Positions 8,177 through 17,679 of a DNA stretch of 64,000 nucleotides are shown here, piece after piece. Source of the stretch: Trebonia sp963785645 (GTDB lineage Bacteria; Actinomycetota; Actinomycetes; Streptosporangiales; Streptosporangiaceae); the NCBI GenBank assembly GCA_963785645.1, contig CAWAWG010000003.1:682001-746000 (forward strand), given 5' to 3'. How positions within the stretch are numbered: the stretch's first letter is position 1; every line of letters begins with the position of its first letter. The notes under the pieces were generated by a model. It saw only the letters and a list, made by a program, of their open reading frames with translations. It had not been told where the DNA came from and searched no databases. Both the position numbers and the translations under genes were made by a program.

Positions 8177-10513
8177 CTACCAGGCCGCCTTGAGGCGGTG
8201 GGCGAGGGCGGTGTGGCGGCGGCCGGTGCCCGCGGTGCGGACGGCGGCGGCAAGGGCGCGGCGGGAGCCGGCCAGCACGACGAGCTTCTTCGCCCGGGTG
8301 ATGCCGGTGTAGAGCAGGTTGCGCTGGAGCATCATCCAGGCGCTGGTGGTCAGCGGGATCACGACGGCCGGGTACTCCGAGCCCTGGGACCGGTGGATGG
8401 TGACCGCGTAGGCGTGCGCCAGCTCGTCGAGTTCGTCGAAGTCGTAGGAGAGCTCCTCGTCCTCGTCGGTCCGCACCGTGAGCGCGTGGTCCTCGAGCGA
8501 CATGCCGGTCACCACGCCGGTGGTGCCGTTGAACACCCCGGCGGCGCCCTTGTCGTAGTTGTTGCGCAGCTGGGTCACCTTGTCGCCGACCCGGAAGACC
8601 CGGCCGCCGTAGCGCCGCTCGGGCGCGCCCTCCCGGTAGGGGGTGAGCGCCTCCTGGAGCTGCAGGTTCAGGTTGCCCGCGCCTGCCGGGCCGCGGTGCA
8701 TCGGGCACAGCACCTGCACGTCGCGGCGCGGGTCGAGGCCGAACTTGGCCGGGATGCGGCGCGCGACGATGTCGGCCACCAGGTCCGCGGTGGCCTCGGT
8801 CTCGTCACAGTTGAACCAGAAGAAGTCGGGGTACCCGGTGAGGGCGGGCGGGCGGCCCGCGTTGACCTTGTGCGCGTTGACCACGATCCCGGACTGCTGC
8901 GCCTGGCGGAAGATCTTCGTCAGCCTGACCACCGGCAGGGTTTCCGCGCTGATCAGGTCGCGCAGCACCTCGCCCGCCCCGACCGAGGGAAGCTGGTCCA
9001 CGTCGCCCACCAGCAGCAGGTGCGCGCCGGGCGCGACGGCCTTGACCAGCTTGTTCGCGAGGATCACGTCGACCATCGACGTCTCGTCGATCACCACCAG
9101 GTCCGCGTCAAGCGGATGGTCGGCGTCGAACTCCGGGTCGCCGCCCGGCTGGAGCTTCAGCAGCCGGTGGATGGTGGCGGCCTCGTGCCCGGTCAGCTCG
9201 GCCAGGCGCTTGGCGGCGCGGCCGGTCGGCGCGGCGAGCACGACCTTCGCGTTCCTGGCGCGGGCGAGTTCGACCACCGAGCGGACGGTGAAGCTCTTGC
9301 CGCAGCCGGGCCCGCCGGTCAGCACTGCGACCTTCTGGGTGAGTGCCAGTTTCACCGCTTCTGCCTGCTCTGGGGCGAGGTCCGCACCGGTCTTCTGCTT
9401 CAGCCAGCCGAGCGCCTTCTCCCAGTCCACGGTCTGGAACGCCTTGAGCCGGTCGGCGCTTGAGCAGAGCAGCCGACGGAGGGAAGACGCCACGTTTCGT
9501 TCGGAATGGTAAAAGGGCGGCAGGTAGACCGCCTGCACGGTGTCGCCGGCCGCGGCGCTGTCCTCCCCGGGGCTTGGGGCCTGCGTGGCACCGTCCTTCC
9601 CGGCACTCTCCTGTCCGGCGCCGTCCCTCCCGGCCCGGGGGGCTGGGACCTCGTCCCTGATGGCGAGTTCCTCGGTCGCGAGGTCGCCGATGAGCGGGGC
9701 GATCTGGTCGGCGGGAACGCCGAGGATCTTCACCGCTTGGGTGACGAGGGCGTGCTCGGGCAGGTAGCAGTGACCGTCGTCGCCGGCCTCGGACAGCGTG
9801 TAGGCGAGGCCCGCCTTGATCCGCTCGGGACTGTCCCGCGCGATGCCGACCGACGCGGCGATCGTGTCGGCGGTCTTGAAGCCGATACCCCAGATGTCCG
9901 CGGCCAGCTGGTAGGGCTGCTGCTTGACGGTGTCGACCGATTCGTCGCCGTACTTCTTGTAGATCTTCACGGCGAGGGAGGTGGAGACACCGACGCCCTG
10001 CAGGAAGATCATGACCTCCTTGATGGCCTTCTGCTCGGCCCACGCGTCCTTGATCCGCGCGCTGCGCTTGGGGCCGAGACCGGGGACCTCGACGAGCCGT
10101 TCCGGCTCGTCGTCGATGACATGCATGATGTCCAGGCCGAAATGGGTGACCATCCGCTCGGCCATGACCGGGCCGATGCCCCTGATCAGGCCGGACCCCA
10201 GGTAGCGGCGGATGCCCTGCTCGGTCGCGGGCAGCACCGTCGCGTAGGAGTGGACTTCGAACTGCCTGCCGTACTTCAGGTGAGACGTCCACCGGCCGCT
10301 CAGCCGCAGGGACTCGCCGATCTGCGCGCCGAGCAGCGGCCCGACCGCGGTGACGAGTTCGGTGTCCGCGCTGACCGGCCCGCGCCCGGTGCCCCGGTCC
10401 GGCGCGACCCGCGCGATCGTGTAGCCGGTCTCCGGGTTGCAGAACGTGACTCGTTCAAGCACGCCGTCGAGGACCGCCGCGGGCGGTGGCTGCGGCTGCT
10501 GTGCTTTCGGCAT
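8177..10513 (-). CDS. recD2: ATP-dependent RecD2-like DNA helicase
   Basis: 778 residues from ATG 10513 (MPKAQQPQ). An upstream start at 10663 is possible but adds an unstructured leader. The N-terminal OB/HhH region (GLGPKRSARIKDAW) is followed by SF1B helicase motifs: Walker A GGPGCGKS, motif II VIDETSMVD, motif III GDVDQLPSVGAGEVL and C-terminal AYAVTIHRSQGSEYP. RecD2 unwinds DNA 5'-3' in repair without RecBC. A ~45-residue Ala/Gly/Asp-rich insert lies in the middle (around 9540-9660), a low-complexity linker not usual for the family. It is convergent with pyc. Confidence 0.93.
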   Translation of the reverse strand: MPKAQQPQPPPAAVLDGVLERVTFCNPETGYTIARVAPDRGTGRGPVSADTELVTAVGPLLGAQIGESLRLSGRWTSHLKYGRQFEVHSYATVLPATEQGIRRYLGSGLIRGIGPVMAERMVTHFGLDIMHVIDDEPERLVEVPGLGPKRSARIKDAWAEQKAIKEVMIFLQGVGVSTSLAVKIYKKYGDESVDTVKQQPYQLAADIWGIGFKTADTIAASVGIARDSPERIKAGLAYTLSEAGDDGHCYLPEHALVTQAVKILGVPADQIAPLIGDLATEELAIRDEVPAPRAGRDGAGQESAGKDGATQAPSPGEDSAAAGDTVQAVYLPPFYHSERNVASSLRRLLCSSADRLKAFQTVDWEKALGWLKQKTGADLAPEQAEAVKLALTQKVAVLTGGPGCGKSFTVRSVVELARARNAKVVLAAPTGRAAKRLAELTGHEAATIHRLLKLQPGGDPEFDADHPLDADLVVIDETSMVDVILANKLVKAVAPGAHLLLVGDVDQLPSVGAGEVLRDLISAETLPVVRLTKIFRQAQQSGIVVNAHKVNAGRPPALTGYPDFFWFNCDETEATADLVADIVARRIPAKFGLDPRRDVQVLCPMHRGPAGAGNLNLQLQEALTPYREGAPERRYGGRVFRVGDKVTQLRNNYDKGAAGVFNGTTGVVTGMSLEDHALTVRTDEDEELSYDFDELDELAHAYAVTIHRSQGSEYPAVVIPLTTSAWMMLQRNLLYTGITRAKKLVVLAGSRRALAAAVRTAGTGRRHTALAHRLKAAW

Positions 10514-10629
10514 ATCCCATATTTGTAGCGCACCATCCGGTAACGCACAGGCGTCCCAGGCCGGGCAGGTTCGGCGATTTGGGGCTGGCCGGGAATTACC
10601 GTGAGGCCGGGGGTGTTCCTGATGCTCTG

Positions 10630-11671
10630 ATGGAGAAGGCGATCCTGCTTGCCGTGCTGGCAAGCTTCTGCACCGCTACGGCATCGGTTTGCCAGCGGAT
10701 CGGCGCCAGGAGCAGCGAGACGGCGGGCTTCGACCCCTGGCTTGTCTTCCGCCTGGCCCGGCAGCCGGTCTGGCTGCTCGGTGTGGGGAGCATGATCGGC
10801 GGTTTCCTGTTTCAGCTGACCGCACTGCGCTTCGGCGCGCTGACCCTGGTCCAGCCCATTCTCGCCATTGAACTGCTGCTGGTCTTCGGCTACATGGCCG
10901 TCGCGGGCGCCGGACGGGTGCGGGTGCAGCGCCGCGACTGGCTGGCCGCGGCCGCCATGTCGGCGGGAATCGCGCTCTTCCTCCGGCTGGCGTCCCCCTC
11001 GGGCGGGCGGCTGCACGCGCCGGGCACCGGTGTGGCTGCTGGCCGGCCTGATCACCGTCGGCGCCGTCCTGGTGCTGCTGGCCCTGGCCTTCGGCCGCGG
11101 CGGGCGTCCGGCCGTGACCCGATCCCGTCGCGCCGCCCTCCTCGGCTCCGCCGCCGGCATCTCGTGGGGCTTCGTGGCCGCTGTCATCAAGGAGCTCAGC
11201 TCGCACATCGACGACGGCATCGGCGCGGTCTTCGCCAACTGGTCGGTCTACGTGCTGCTGGCCGCCGGGGCGGCCAGCATGCTGCTGGCGTCACACGCGC
11301 TGGCGGCCGGGCCGCTGGCGGCGTCGCAGCCGGGTTTCACCGTCCTTGACCCGCTGTCCGCGGGCCTGCTCGGCGTGTTCCTGTTCGACGAGCACATCAA
11401 CACGGGCGCGGCGGCCCTGGCGGGCGAGGCGCTGGCGATGGCCGTCGTCATCGCCGGCGCCTCGATCCTCAGCCGGAGCTGCCTGATCCTCGGCGAGGAC
11501 GACCAGTCGCAGGTACGGTGCCTGCCGTCAGGACTCCGCGCGCAGGCCGCCGGCCGGACGGGCGAATTCGGGCACGAGCCGTTCGGTCACCAGCAGGCGG
11601 GCGAGGCAGACGGGCAGACCACGGTGCACGAGCCCGCCAGCACGTCCGGCGGTGCTCCGGCGGCCGGGTAG
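10630..11671 (+). pseudogene. DMT/EamA-like membrane transporter, frameshifted
   Basis: It starts ATG 10630 (MEKAILLAVLASFC), with helices WLLGVGSMIGGFLFQLTALR and VQPILAIELLLVFGYMA. The first frame runs to about 11020, then homology continues one base further on as VWLLAGLITVGAVLVLLAL through SHALAAGPLAASQPGF. A single one-base insertion (or two-base loss) near 11015-11040 explains this. Repaired, it is a ten-helix drug/metabolite-type transporter of about 290 aa. The C-terminal extension past the last helix (after ~11490) is Arg/Gly/Gln-rich and probably not native. Sequencing error and true inactivation are equally possible. Confidence 0.7.
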
Positions 11672-11909
11672 AGTGCCGGCGGTAAAGGCGGGCCAGCCCG
11701 ACTGCCGCACGGGCCCCGGTTGCATCACGGGCCGCGCACGCGGCCTCGGCGGCGTCGACGCAGCTCTCGTAGCCGACCGCGCCGAGCCGCGCTCAGTTCC
11801 TTACTCAAACGCCCTTGCCCTTGGCCCGCTCCCGGTGAGTACGGCCAGTCAATAGCCGATGAGAGGTCGCCTGGGAGCCGCCACCAGGCGCATGGGCAGT
11901 TTCCGCTGG

Positions 11910-12515
11910 CTAAGCGATCCCGAGGAGACCGGAGACCTCACGGTAGAGCTTGTCGAAAGAGTCGGAGTGCTCGCGAGCCATCTTCAGATCGAAAGCGGAC
12001 GCGAGCGGCGCTTGGTCGACTGTTTCTTTGTAGGGCTGTCCCTTGGGTCTCGCCTTGGTGAGCAAGCCCTTGCAGTCGCGCGGGGCCTCGGGACTCTGCG
12101 GCCGGGGGAAAACGGCCGGAAACCCGAACTGACCGGCCAGCGACGGCGCCGCGGCTAGGAACCATGCCTCGAATTCGCGATTGGCGAGGACCAGGGAGAC
12201 CTGCCTGTCCGGCCTAGCGGCCCTAGCGCGTGCCACCAGCAGCGGGCCGTACTCGGCCGGGCAGTCGTCGTCGGCATCCAGCAAAACGAGCACGCCGCCC
12301 TTGCCTGAAACCCGCAGCGCCTCTGCCGCGACCGCCCGCTCGATTCCGCCGGCGATCGTGATCTTCCCTCTGGGGATCCGCATGGGAATCGGCGTCAGCA
12401 GATTCGGCACACCGAGCTCAGCTGCAATGCGGTGCAATAGCTTGGGAAGAGCCCGCACTTCACCGTCGCCTTCGACGACCGAGGCGATGGTGGGCGGAGC
12501 CCAAAAGGCGCTCAC
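11910..12515 (-). CDS. DUF4276 family TOPRIM-like protein, putative defence effector
   Basis: 201 residues from GTG 12515. It shows a TOPRIM-like layout: SVVEGDGEV with the key Glu15, a hydrophobic strand ending LVLLDADDD (Asp80-Asp84, DxD motif), and the DUF4276-type VLANREFEAWFLA segment. TOPRIM folds cut or bind nucleic acid with Mg2+. Its start overlaps the stop of the upstream AAA ATPase by four bases (GTGA), so the pair is co-translated. ATPase plus TOPRIM-like pairs occur in phage-abortive systems such as PARIS and in AAA/OLD-like systems. I infer a defence role here and have not matched it to a named system. Confidence 0.75.
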   Translation of the reverse strand: MSAFWAPPTIASVVEGDGEVRALPKLLHRIAAELGVPNLLTPIPMRIPRGKITIAGGIERAVAAEALRVSGKGGVLVLLDADDDCPAEYGPLLVARARAARPDRQVSLVLANREFEAWFLAAAPSLAGQFGFPAVFPRPQSPEAPRDCKGLLTKARPKGQPYKETVDQAPLASAFDLKMAREHSDSFDKLYREVSGLLGIA

Positions 12516-13746
12516 TCGTCCGGAGAGACTTCCTGCGAGGTTCGAGGCGAGAGCTGGTTGCCTCGCATGAGTTCACCCAGAGTGTAGAGTTTCTGCTTAA
12601 CTATCTCCTGGCTGGCGTCATCAACCTCGCCGATGCTCGTGAGACCATCCCGCATTGCCACTGGACGGATGACGGCGGGGTCGAGATCTTCTCGGTCCAG
12701 CAGGTCGGCACTCTGACTTGTAGCGATTACCTGAACGTGCTCGCTCGCTTCGGTAAGAGCGTCGAAAAGCACGCCTGCCGCAGCCGGGTGCAGCGCAATC
12801 TCGGGCTCCTCGATACCGACCAGCGGCAGCCGGCCGTCCAAGACTCCGGCTGAAACAGCGCCGCCAGCACGGCGGCACTGCGCACGGTTCCCTCTGACAT
12901 TGCCTCAGAACCGAAGTCGAACGCCTCGCCGTCGACGTTAGTGTTCAGCACGACCGTCTTGTAGCCACCTACATCGCGAGCTTCAATTCCTGTGGCACCG
13001 TGGGCTATCGCACCCAGGTAGGCGTCGATGCGGGCCTTAGCTGATCCGTACCCAGCAGACAAAGCCGCGAGTACGTCACCGAGTCCCTCACCATGCCGCT
13101 GGAGGACAGCACGCCGAGCGGAACGCTGCGGCCTCCGCAGACTCTCAGTCCTGAAGTGGTAGAACCGAGGCAACGTCAAGCCGGTGTATACCTGAGCAAA
13201 CGCCCCCTGTGTCCCGGCAACCGGAAGGAACAATCGGTCCGGCTCAAGCTTGGCGACTTTGTGAGAACGTTCCTCTGCTGGCCCAATGCGGGCTTGTCCA
13301 TTGCTGGACGAGAAAGTGGCGGTTCCAGCGGGACTACTTAGCACGCCTGACTCGTGTAGCACGGCTATGCCGCGCGTGGTGTCCTGCGCTCGGCCAATCT
13401 CGATCTCGTAGCTTGCGCTACCTTGCGGTGACGTTGGCCACCAAGGAAACACAACCTCCACTTCGATGCTGAAGGAGTTGGATGTCTCCGGTACCTGGCG
13501 AAGGACCGATTCCAGGCCTCCACGCTCCTCCAACGCCTGGCTCGGCGAAGTCGCAACGGCCCGGCAGAGAAACTCCAGCGCATCCAGGAAGTTACTCTTG
13601 CCCGAGCCATTCGGCCCCACCAGAATCGTTAGCGGCCCTAGCCGAACATCGCACCGGGCAATGGACTTGTAGTTCTTGAGGCGGACACGGCTGATGAATG
13701 GCACAGCCTCCCCAGCGGTGCCGTACGCGGCCAAGTCCTCGCTCAT
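12512..13746 (-). pseudogene. AAA family ATPase (AAA_21/RecF-like), frameshifted; partner of DUF4276 protein
   Basis: It starts ATG 13746. N-terminal FISRVRLKNYKSIARCDV and Walker A GPNGSGKS (residues 44-51) are typical of SMC/RecF/OLD-like ATPases. The reading frame breaks near 12840-12860, where AVLAALFQP should continue as LDGRLPLVGIEEPEIALHP (Walker B with catalytic Glu) and ends VQVIATSQSADLLD in the other frame. One missing base would restore a ~410-residue protein. The stop overlaps the DUF4276 start. If the frameshift is real the pair is dead; if it is a read error this is an intact two-gene module. Confidence 0.75.
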
Positions 13747-13906
13747 GATCTGACTGGATGCTCCTGAATTAGGTTCCCGACCCGGCAGCGCAGGCCGGCT
13801 CCCGGTGGCCTACATGATATGGCTCGCTGGTCGCCCGCCGCCCTGAGCATGGCTGGGGGATCCGCCAGGACTGGTCCCGGCCAGCCGGGTAACAGGTGGT
13901 GTGGAG

Positions 13907-15947
13907 CTAGAGGATGTATGCGGTCGGGGTGGTGATGTGGACCCGGCCGGACGGGAGAGTCCAGTGCGTCGTGCCCGGCTGGGGCTGCTCGACGTTCCAG
14001 TCGGGGGCTTGCTTGCAGCGGTGGTGGGTCCTGCATCTGGGGGCGAGGTTGCATTCGTCGCTGGGGCCGGCCGGGTAGGGCCGGGTGTGGTCGAGATCGG
14101 CCTGGACGGCCTGGACGTCGCAGCCGGGAGCGTCGCAGGTGGCGGTGCGAGAACGGATCAGGTGCTTGAGTTTGCGGCTGGGCGTGTAGTGGTCCTCGGC
14201 ATGGACGTGGTCGCAAGAGCCCCTGGTGATCGGCTCGAAGGTGAGGTTCAGGCGGCGGAAGAGCTCGGCGAGTGCGGCGGCGGGGGCTGCGGGCCTAGGC
14301 CATTGAGAAGATCTGGGCGCTGGCCGCTAGCGCAGGCGTGGGCGACTGCCTCGCCTTTGTCGTTGGTGAGGGTGACGCACCAGCGGGTTCTGGGATGACA
14401 CCCTGCCGCCGCGACGATCGCGCGGGTCTCTTCGTGGTCCAGCAGGCCCCAGGATCCGGCCTGGGCGGGCGCGGTGGACCAGCCGAGGAGGGTGCCGGCC
14501 GGTACGAGGAGGTTTATCAGGGCCGGCGGGGGCACGGGGGCGCTGCGGCGAAGGGGGTGCCGGTGCGAGGTCTCCCCCGGCTCATCGGCCAGCGGGTCGT
14601 CATCGCAGCCGGTCGCGGCCTTGTCGGCTTCCCAACTCGCTCGGCCGTCCGAGCCGACACACCCGCAGCGCGGGCTGTCGTCGTGCGGGCTGTCCTCGTG
14701 GGCGCCAGGGGCGGCATCGGAGCTGCCGGAGCGGGGCGGGCATCGGAACCGGCGGAAGCGGGAGCGGCTGGGGCGGGATCGGAACCGGCGGAAGCGGGAG
14801 CGGCGGGAGCGGAGTCGGAACCGGCGGAAGCGGGAGCGGCGGGAGCGGGGGCCGGTGCTGCTGGACCTGAGGCGGTCCGGGGGTTGAGCCGGTCAAGGGG
14901 ATTGCGGCCCTGGGTGAGGTCGGTCATGGCCAGCACCCGCAGGGTGCCGAGCGGAGCGTCAAGGCCGCCGTTGCGCAGCCCGGCCGCCATCGCGTCGATG
15001 TAGGCCTTGGAGGCCATCGCGTCAGCGGTGTCCATCTCGCGGGCGGACAGGGAGGCGTTGCCGGAATACTCCCGGCGGGCCTCAACCCGCTGGTTCGTCC
15101 GCTTCTCGTGTTCCTTGCGCGCCCTCGCCGCCTCGGGGGCAAGCTTCATCTCCAGGGCGGCGGCTTTGCGGGCCAACTGGTCCACGCGCAGGTCCGGGGC
15201 CGCGGCGGCGAGGATCGCATCGGCGCGGGCCGCGTCAGCGGGGTTAAGGCTATGGGTGTAATAGGCGATGTAGCTCGCGCGGTCCTCGTCGATCAGGCCC
15301 GCTGCCATCCCGGCGAGGGTGGCTGGCAGCCGGGTCGTGAGGTCGATCGCGTTCTCGATCCGGTGGGCGGCCTGGGTCCGGGTGGTGACCAGTTCCATCG
15401 CCAGTTCCTCGCCGGGGAAACCGCCCGGACGGCACCCGACCGGAACGCCGCGGTCCTTTGCGGCCTCGAACGCGGCCTGCCGGCGCCGACCGAACTCCGA
15501 CATCACGAGAACCTGCTTGTACGTCTCGCGGGCCTGCTGACGGCGGGCCGCCTGCAGCACCCCGGTCAGCTCGTTGTCGGACAGCGCCCCCAGGTCGCTG
15601 ATGGCTCCCTCGGTCAGCCCGACAAGCAGCGGGCCTGGCGGCAGCACATCCGCCTCATCATCCTGACCGAAACTCAGGCCCTCTCCCGGATCCCATGCCT
15701 CGTCGGGATCCAGCGGATCGCCTGAATCCCAAATCTCGTCGAGATCCCATGACTCCGGCGGCCGGTCTCGGCTCGCGGTCATCTCCCCGCCCAGCCGTGC
15801 CACGTCCGCTACCCATTCCCAGTCCGGGTGCTGGCCTGCCGCGCCATCCGGCAGCGGACTGAAAGACGGTGGACTGAAAGACGGTGGACTGAAAGACGGT
15901 GGGCCGAAACTCTGCGGGCCGAAAACGAGGCGCTGACGTTCATCCAT
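13907..15947 (-). pseudogene. DUF222/HNH endonuclease family protein (13E12-like), two frameshifts
   Basis: Three successive frames carry one family. 15947 to ~14540 holds the DUF222 helical domain (LITRTQAA.., LIDEDRASYIAYY, AREMDTADAMASKAYIDA). 14535 to ~14260 holds ALINLLVPAGTLLGW and HPRTRWCVTLTNDKGEAVAH. The last ends at 13907 with the HNH core LDHTRPYPAGPSDECNLAPR and CRTHHRCKQAPDW. Each junction needs one missing base. The protein carries two coding repeats: SFSPP three times near the N-terminus and PAAPASAGSD three times in an Ala/Pro linker. Such genes are dispersed multicopy elements in actinomycetes. Confidence 0.78.
14740..14860 (-). repeat. Coding tandem repeat (Ala/Pro/Ser linker, 3 units)
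   Basis: Three near-identical ~33-bp units reading PAAPASAGSD within the DUF222/HNH gene. A second set, three exact 15-bp units GGACTGAAAGACGGT, lies at 15856-15900 and encodes the SFSPP repeat. Both keep the reading frame. Confidence 0.8.
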
Positions 15948-16221
15948 GCATTCGACCCCCCTTCCGGATGATCACTAAGAAGATTTCCAGCTATACGAAC
16001 ATCGTAGCGATGACCACCGACATTCCACCGGGCCACGCTGACGCAGAGCCAATCATGCTGACAGTTTTCTGGTCCGGGGGCCGCGCGGGGCGCGGACGAT
16101 ACGGGGGCGAGTCCTCCGGCCCCTCGGTCACGGGGTCATTGAGGCGGGCTTGAAGAGCCATGAAGGCTATCTTGACGCACTCTGACCTGCATGGCTATGG
16201 TTTGTTCCTAAATAAAAACTC

Positions 16222-16239
16222 TGTTCCTATATACGAACA
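16222..16239. promoter_or_regulatory. Palindromic operator TGTTC-N8-GAACA before NCS1 permease operon
   Basis: TGTTC at 16222-16226 and GAACA at 16235-16239 form an 18-bp palindrome that ends where the AAGGAGGGG ribosome site (16239-16247) begins. TGTTCCTA is also repeated directly at 16203-16210 and 16222-16229. A repressor bound here would block the start of the operon. The IclR-type regulator that is the second gene of the operon is the obvious candidate. Confidence 0.5.
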
Positions 16240-16254
16240 AGGAGGGGCATTGCC

Positions 16255-17679
16255 GTGAGCACCGGGGCAGCCGCCGTCAGCCGGCTTGATTCCATCGAGG
16301 AGCGCAGCTTCGACTACGTGCCGCCGCAGGAGCGGCACGGCGAGCCGCGCCAGGTCTTCTACATGTGGTTCGGCATCAGCGCGACGATCTTCAGCCTGGT
16401 CACCGGGTTCGTCGGCATCACGCTTGGCCTCAGCTTCTGGTGGACGCTGTTGTCGGTGATCTTGGGCAACGTGCTGGGCGCGCTGTTCATGGCCTTCCAC
16501 GCCGCCCAGGGGCCGCAGCTGGGGATACCGCAGATGATCCAGAGCCGGGCGCAGTTCGGCTACTACGGGGCGCTGCTGCCGCTGGCGGTCACCTGGGTCA
16601 TGTACATCGCGTTCCTGGCCATCGACATCGTGCTGGCCGGGCAGGGCTTTCAGGCGGTGTTCCCGTGGTCGCTGAACGGCTGGATGATCGTGCTGACGAT
16701 CCCCGTGCTGCTGCTGGCGATCTACGGCTACGACTTCATCAACCGGTACAACAAGTACCAGACGTGGCTGTATATTGCGCTGTTCCTCGGGCTGACCGTG
16801 TTCATGTTCGTGCACGGCGTGCCGAGCGGAGGCCTGAGCCGCGGCGGATTCCACTTCGGGCCGTTCCTGCTGAGCATGTCCATCGTCGCCTCCTACCAGA
16901 TCACCTACGCGCCCTACGTGTCGGACTACACCCGCTACCTGCCACGGGACGCGGCCAGGAAGGTGTTCTGGCGCACCTACGCGGCCACCGTGATCTCGTG
17001 CGTGTGGCTGATGGGCCTCGGCTCCGCCATCGGCGTGCTCAACCCGTCGGCCTCCTCGATGCTGCTGGAGATCAAGCAGGTCTGCGGGCCGCTGGGCGCG
17101 CCGATCGCCATCCTGCTCGCGGTCGGCCTGACCGTCCCGAACTCGACCGGCGTCTACGGCGGCATGATGACCACGCTGTCCATCGGCAACTCGGTCAGCC
17201 CCCGGCTGCGGTCCGGCCGGACGCTGCGCGTCGTGGTCTGCGTGGTCATCGCCGTGCTCGGGGCGCTGGTGGCCACCGCCGGGGCCGGGGCGTTCATGAA
17301 CAACCTCGAGAACTACATGACGGTGATCTTGTACATCCTGATCCCGTGGTCGGTGATCAACCTGACCGACTACTACCTGCTGCGGCACGGCGAGTACCGC
17401 ACCGAGGACTTCTACGACCGGCGCGGCGCCTTCGGGAGGGTGAACTGGACGACGATGATCATCTACCTGCTGGCGTTCGCCGCCGAGGTGCCGTTCATGA
17501 ACACCACGGTCTTCGAGGGTCCCGCAGCCAGGGCGCTCGGCGGCGGCGACATCGCCTGGATCGTGGGCGCGGTGATCACCGTGCCGCTGTACCTGGCCGG
17601 CACGCGAATTTCCCGGCGGCGGGCGGTCGCCGCACCGGAGCCGGGCGACGAGCAGATGGCCTCCCATGCCGCACGGTGA
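16255..17679 (+). CDS. NCS1-family nucleobase/hydantoin-type permease
   Basis: 474 residues from GTG 16255 with a strong AAGGAGGGG site. About twelve hydrophobic helices. The N-terminal FDYVPPQERHGEPRQVFYMW and AAQGPQLGIPQMIQSRAQFG are typical of purine-cytosine permease/NCS1 carriers, as is NRYNKYQTWLY mid-protein. These import cytosine, allantoin, hydantoins or related N-heterocycles with cations. It leads an operon of dehydrogenases, an aminotransferase and a kinase, so its substrate is probably what those enzymes degrade. Its 3' end overlaps the IclR gene by 14 bp. Confidence 0.9.
   Translation: MSTGAAAVSRLDSIEERSFDYVPPQERHGEPRQVFYMWFGISATIFSLVTGFVGITLGLSFWWTLLSVILGNVLGALFMAFHAAQGPQLGIPQMIQSRAQFGYYGALLPLAVTWVMYIAFLAIDIVLAGQGFQAVFPWSLNGWMIVLTIPVLLLAIYGYDFINRYNKYQTWLYIALFLGLTVFMFVHGVPSGGLSRGGFHFGPFLLSMSIVASYQITYAPYVSDYTRYLPRDAARKVFWRTYAATVISCVWLMGLGSAIGVLNPSASSMLLEIKQVCGPLGAPIAILLAVGLTVPNSTGVYGGMMTTLSIGNSVSPRLRSGRTLRVVVCVVIAVLGALVATAGAGAFMNNLENYMTVILYILIPWSVINLTDYYLLRHGEYRTEDFYDRRGAFGRVNWTTMIIYLLAFAAEVPFMNTTVFEGPAARALGGGDIAWIVGAVITVPLYLAGTRISRRRAVAAPEPGDEQMASHAAR

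Noticed and set aside
14740..15900. CRISPR-like repeats
   Set aside because: The repeats are contiguous, in-frame and encode Pro/Ala/Ser linkers. There are no spacers.
15994..16010. SOS/LexA-like box (CGAAC half site) upstream of the DUF222/HNH gene
   Set aside because: Only one half matches the actinobacterial CGAAC-N4-GTTCG consensus. The other half (TAGCG) does not.
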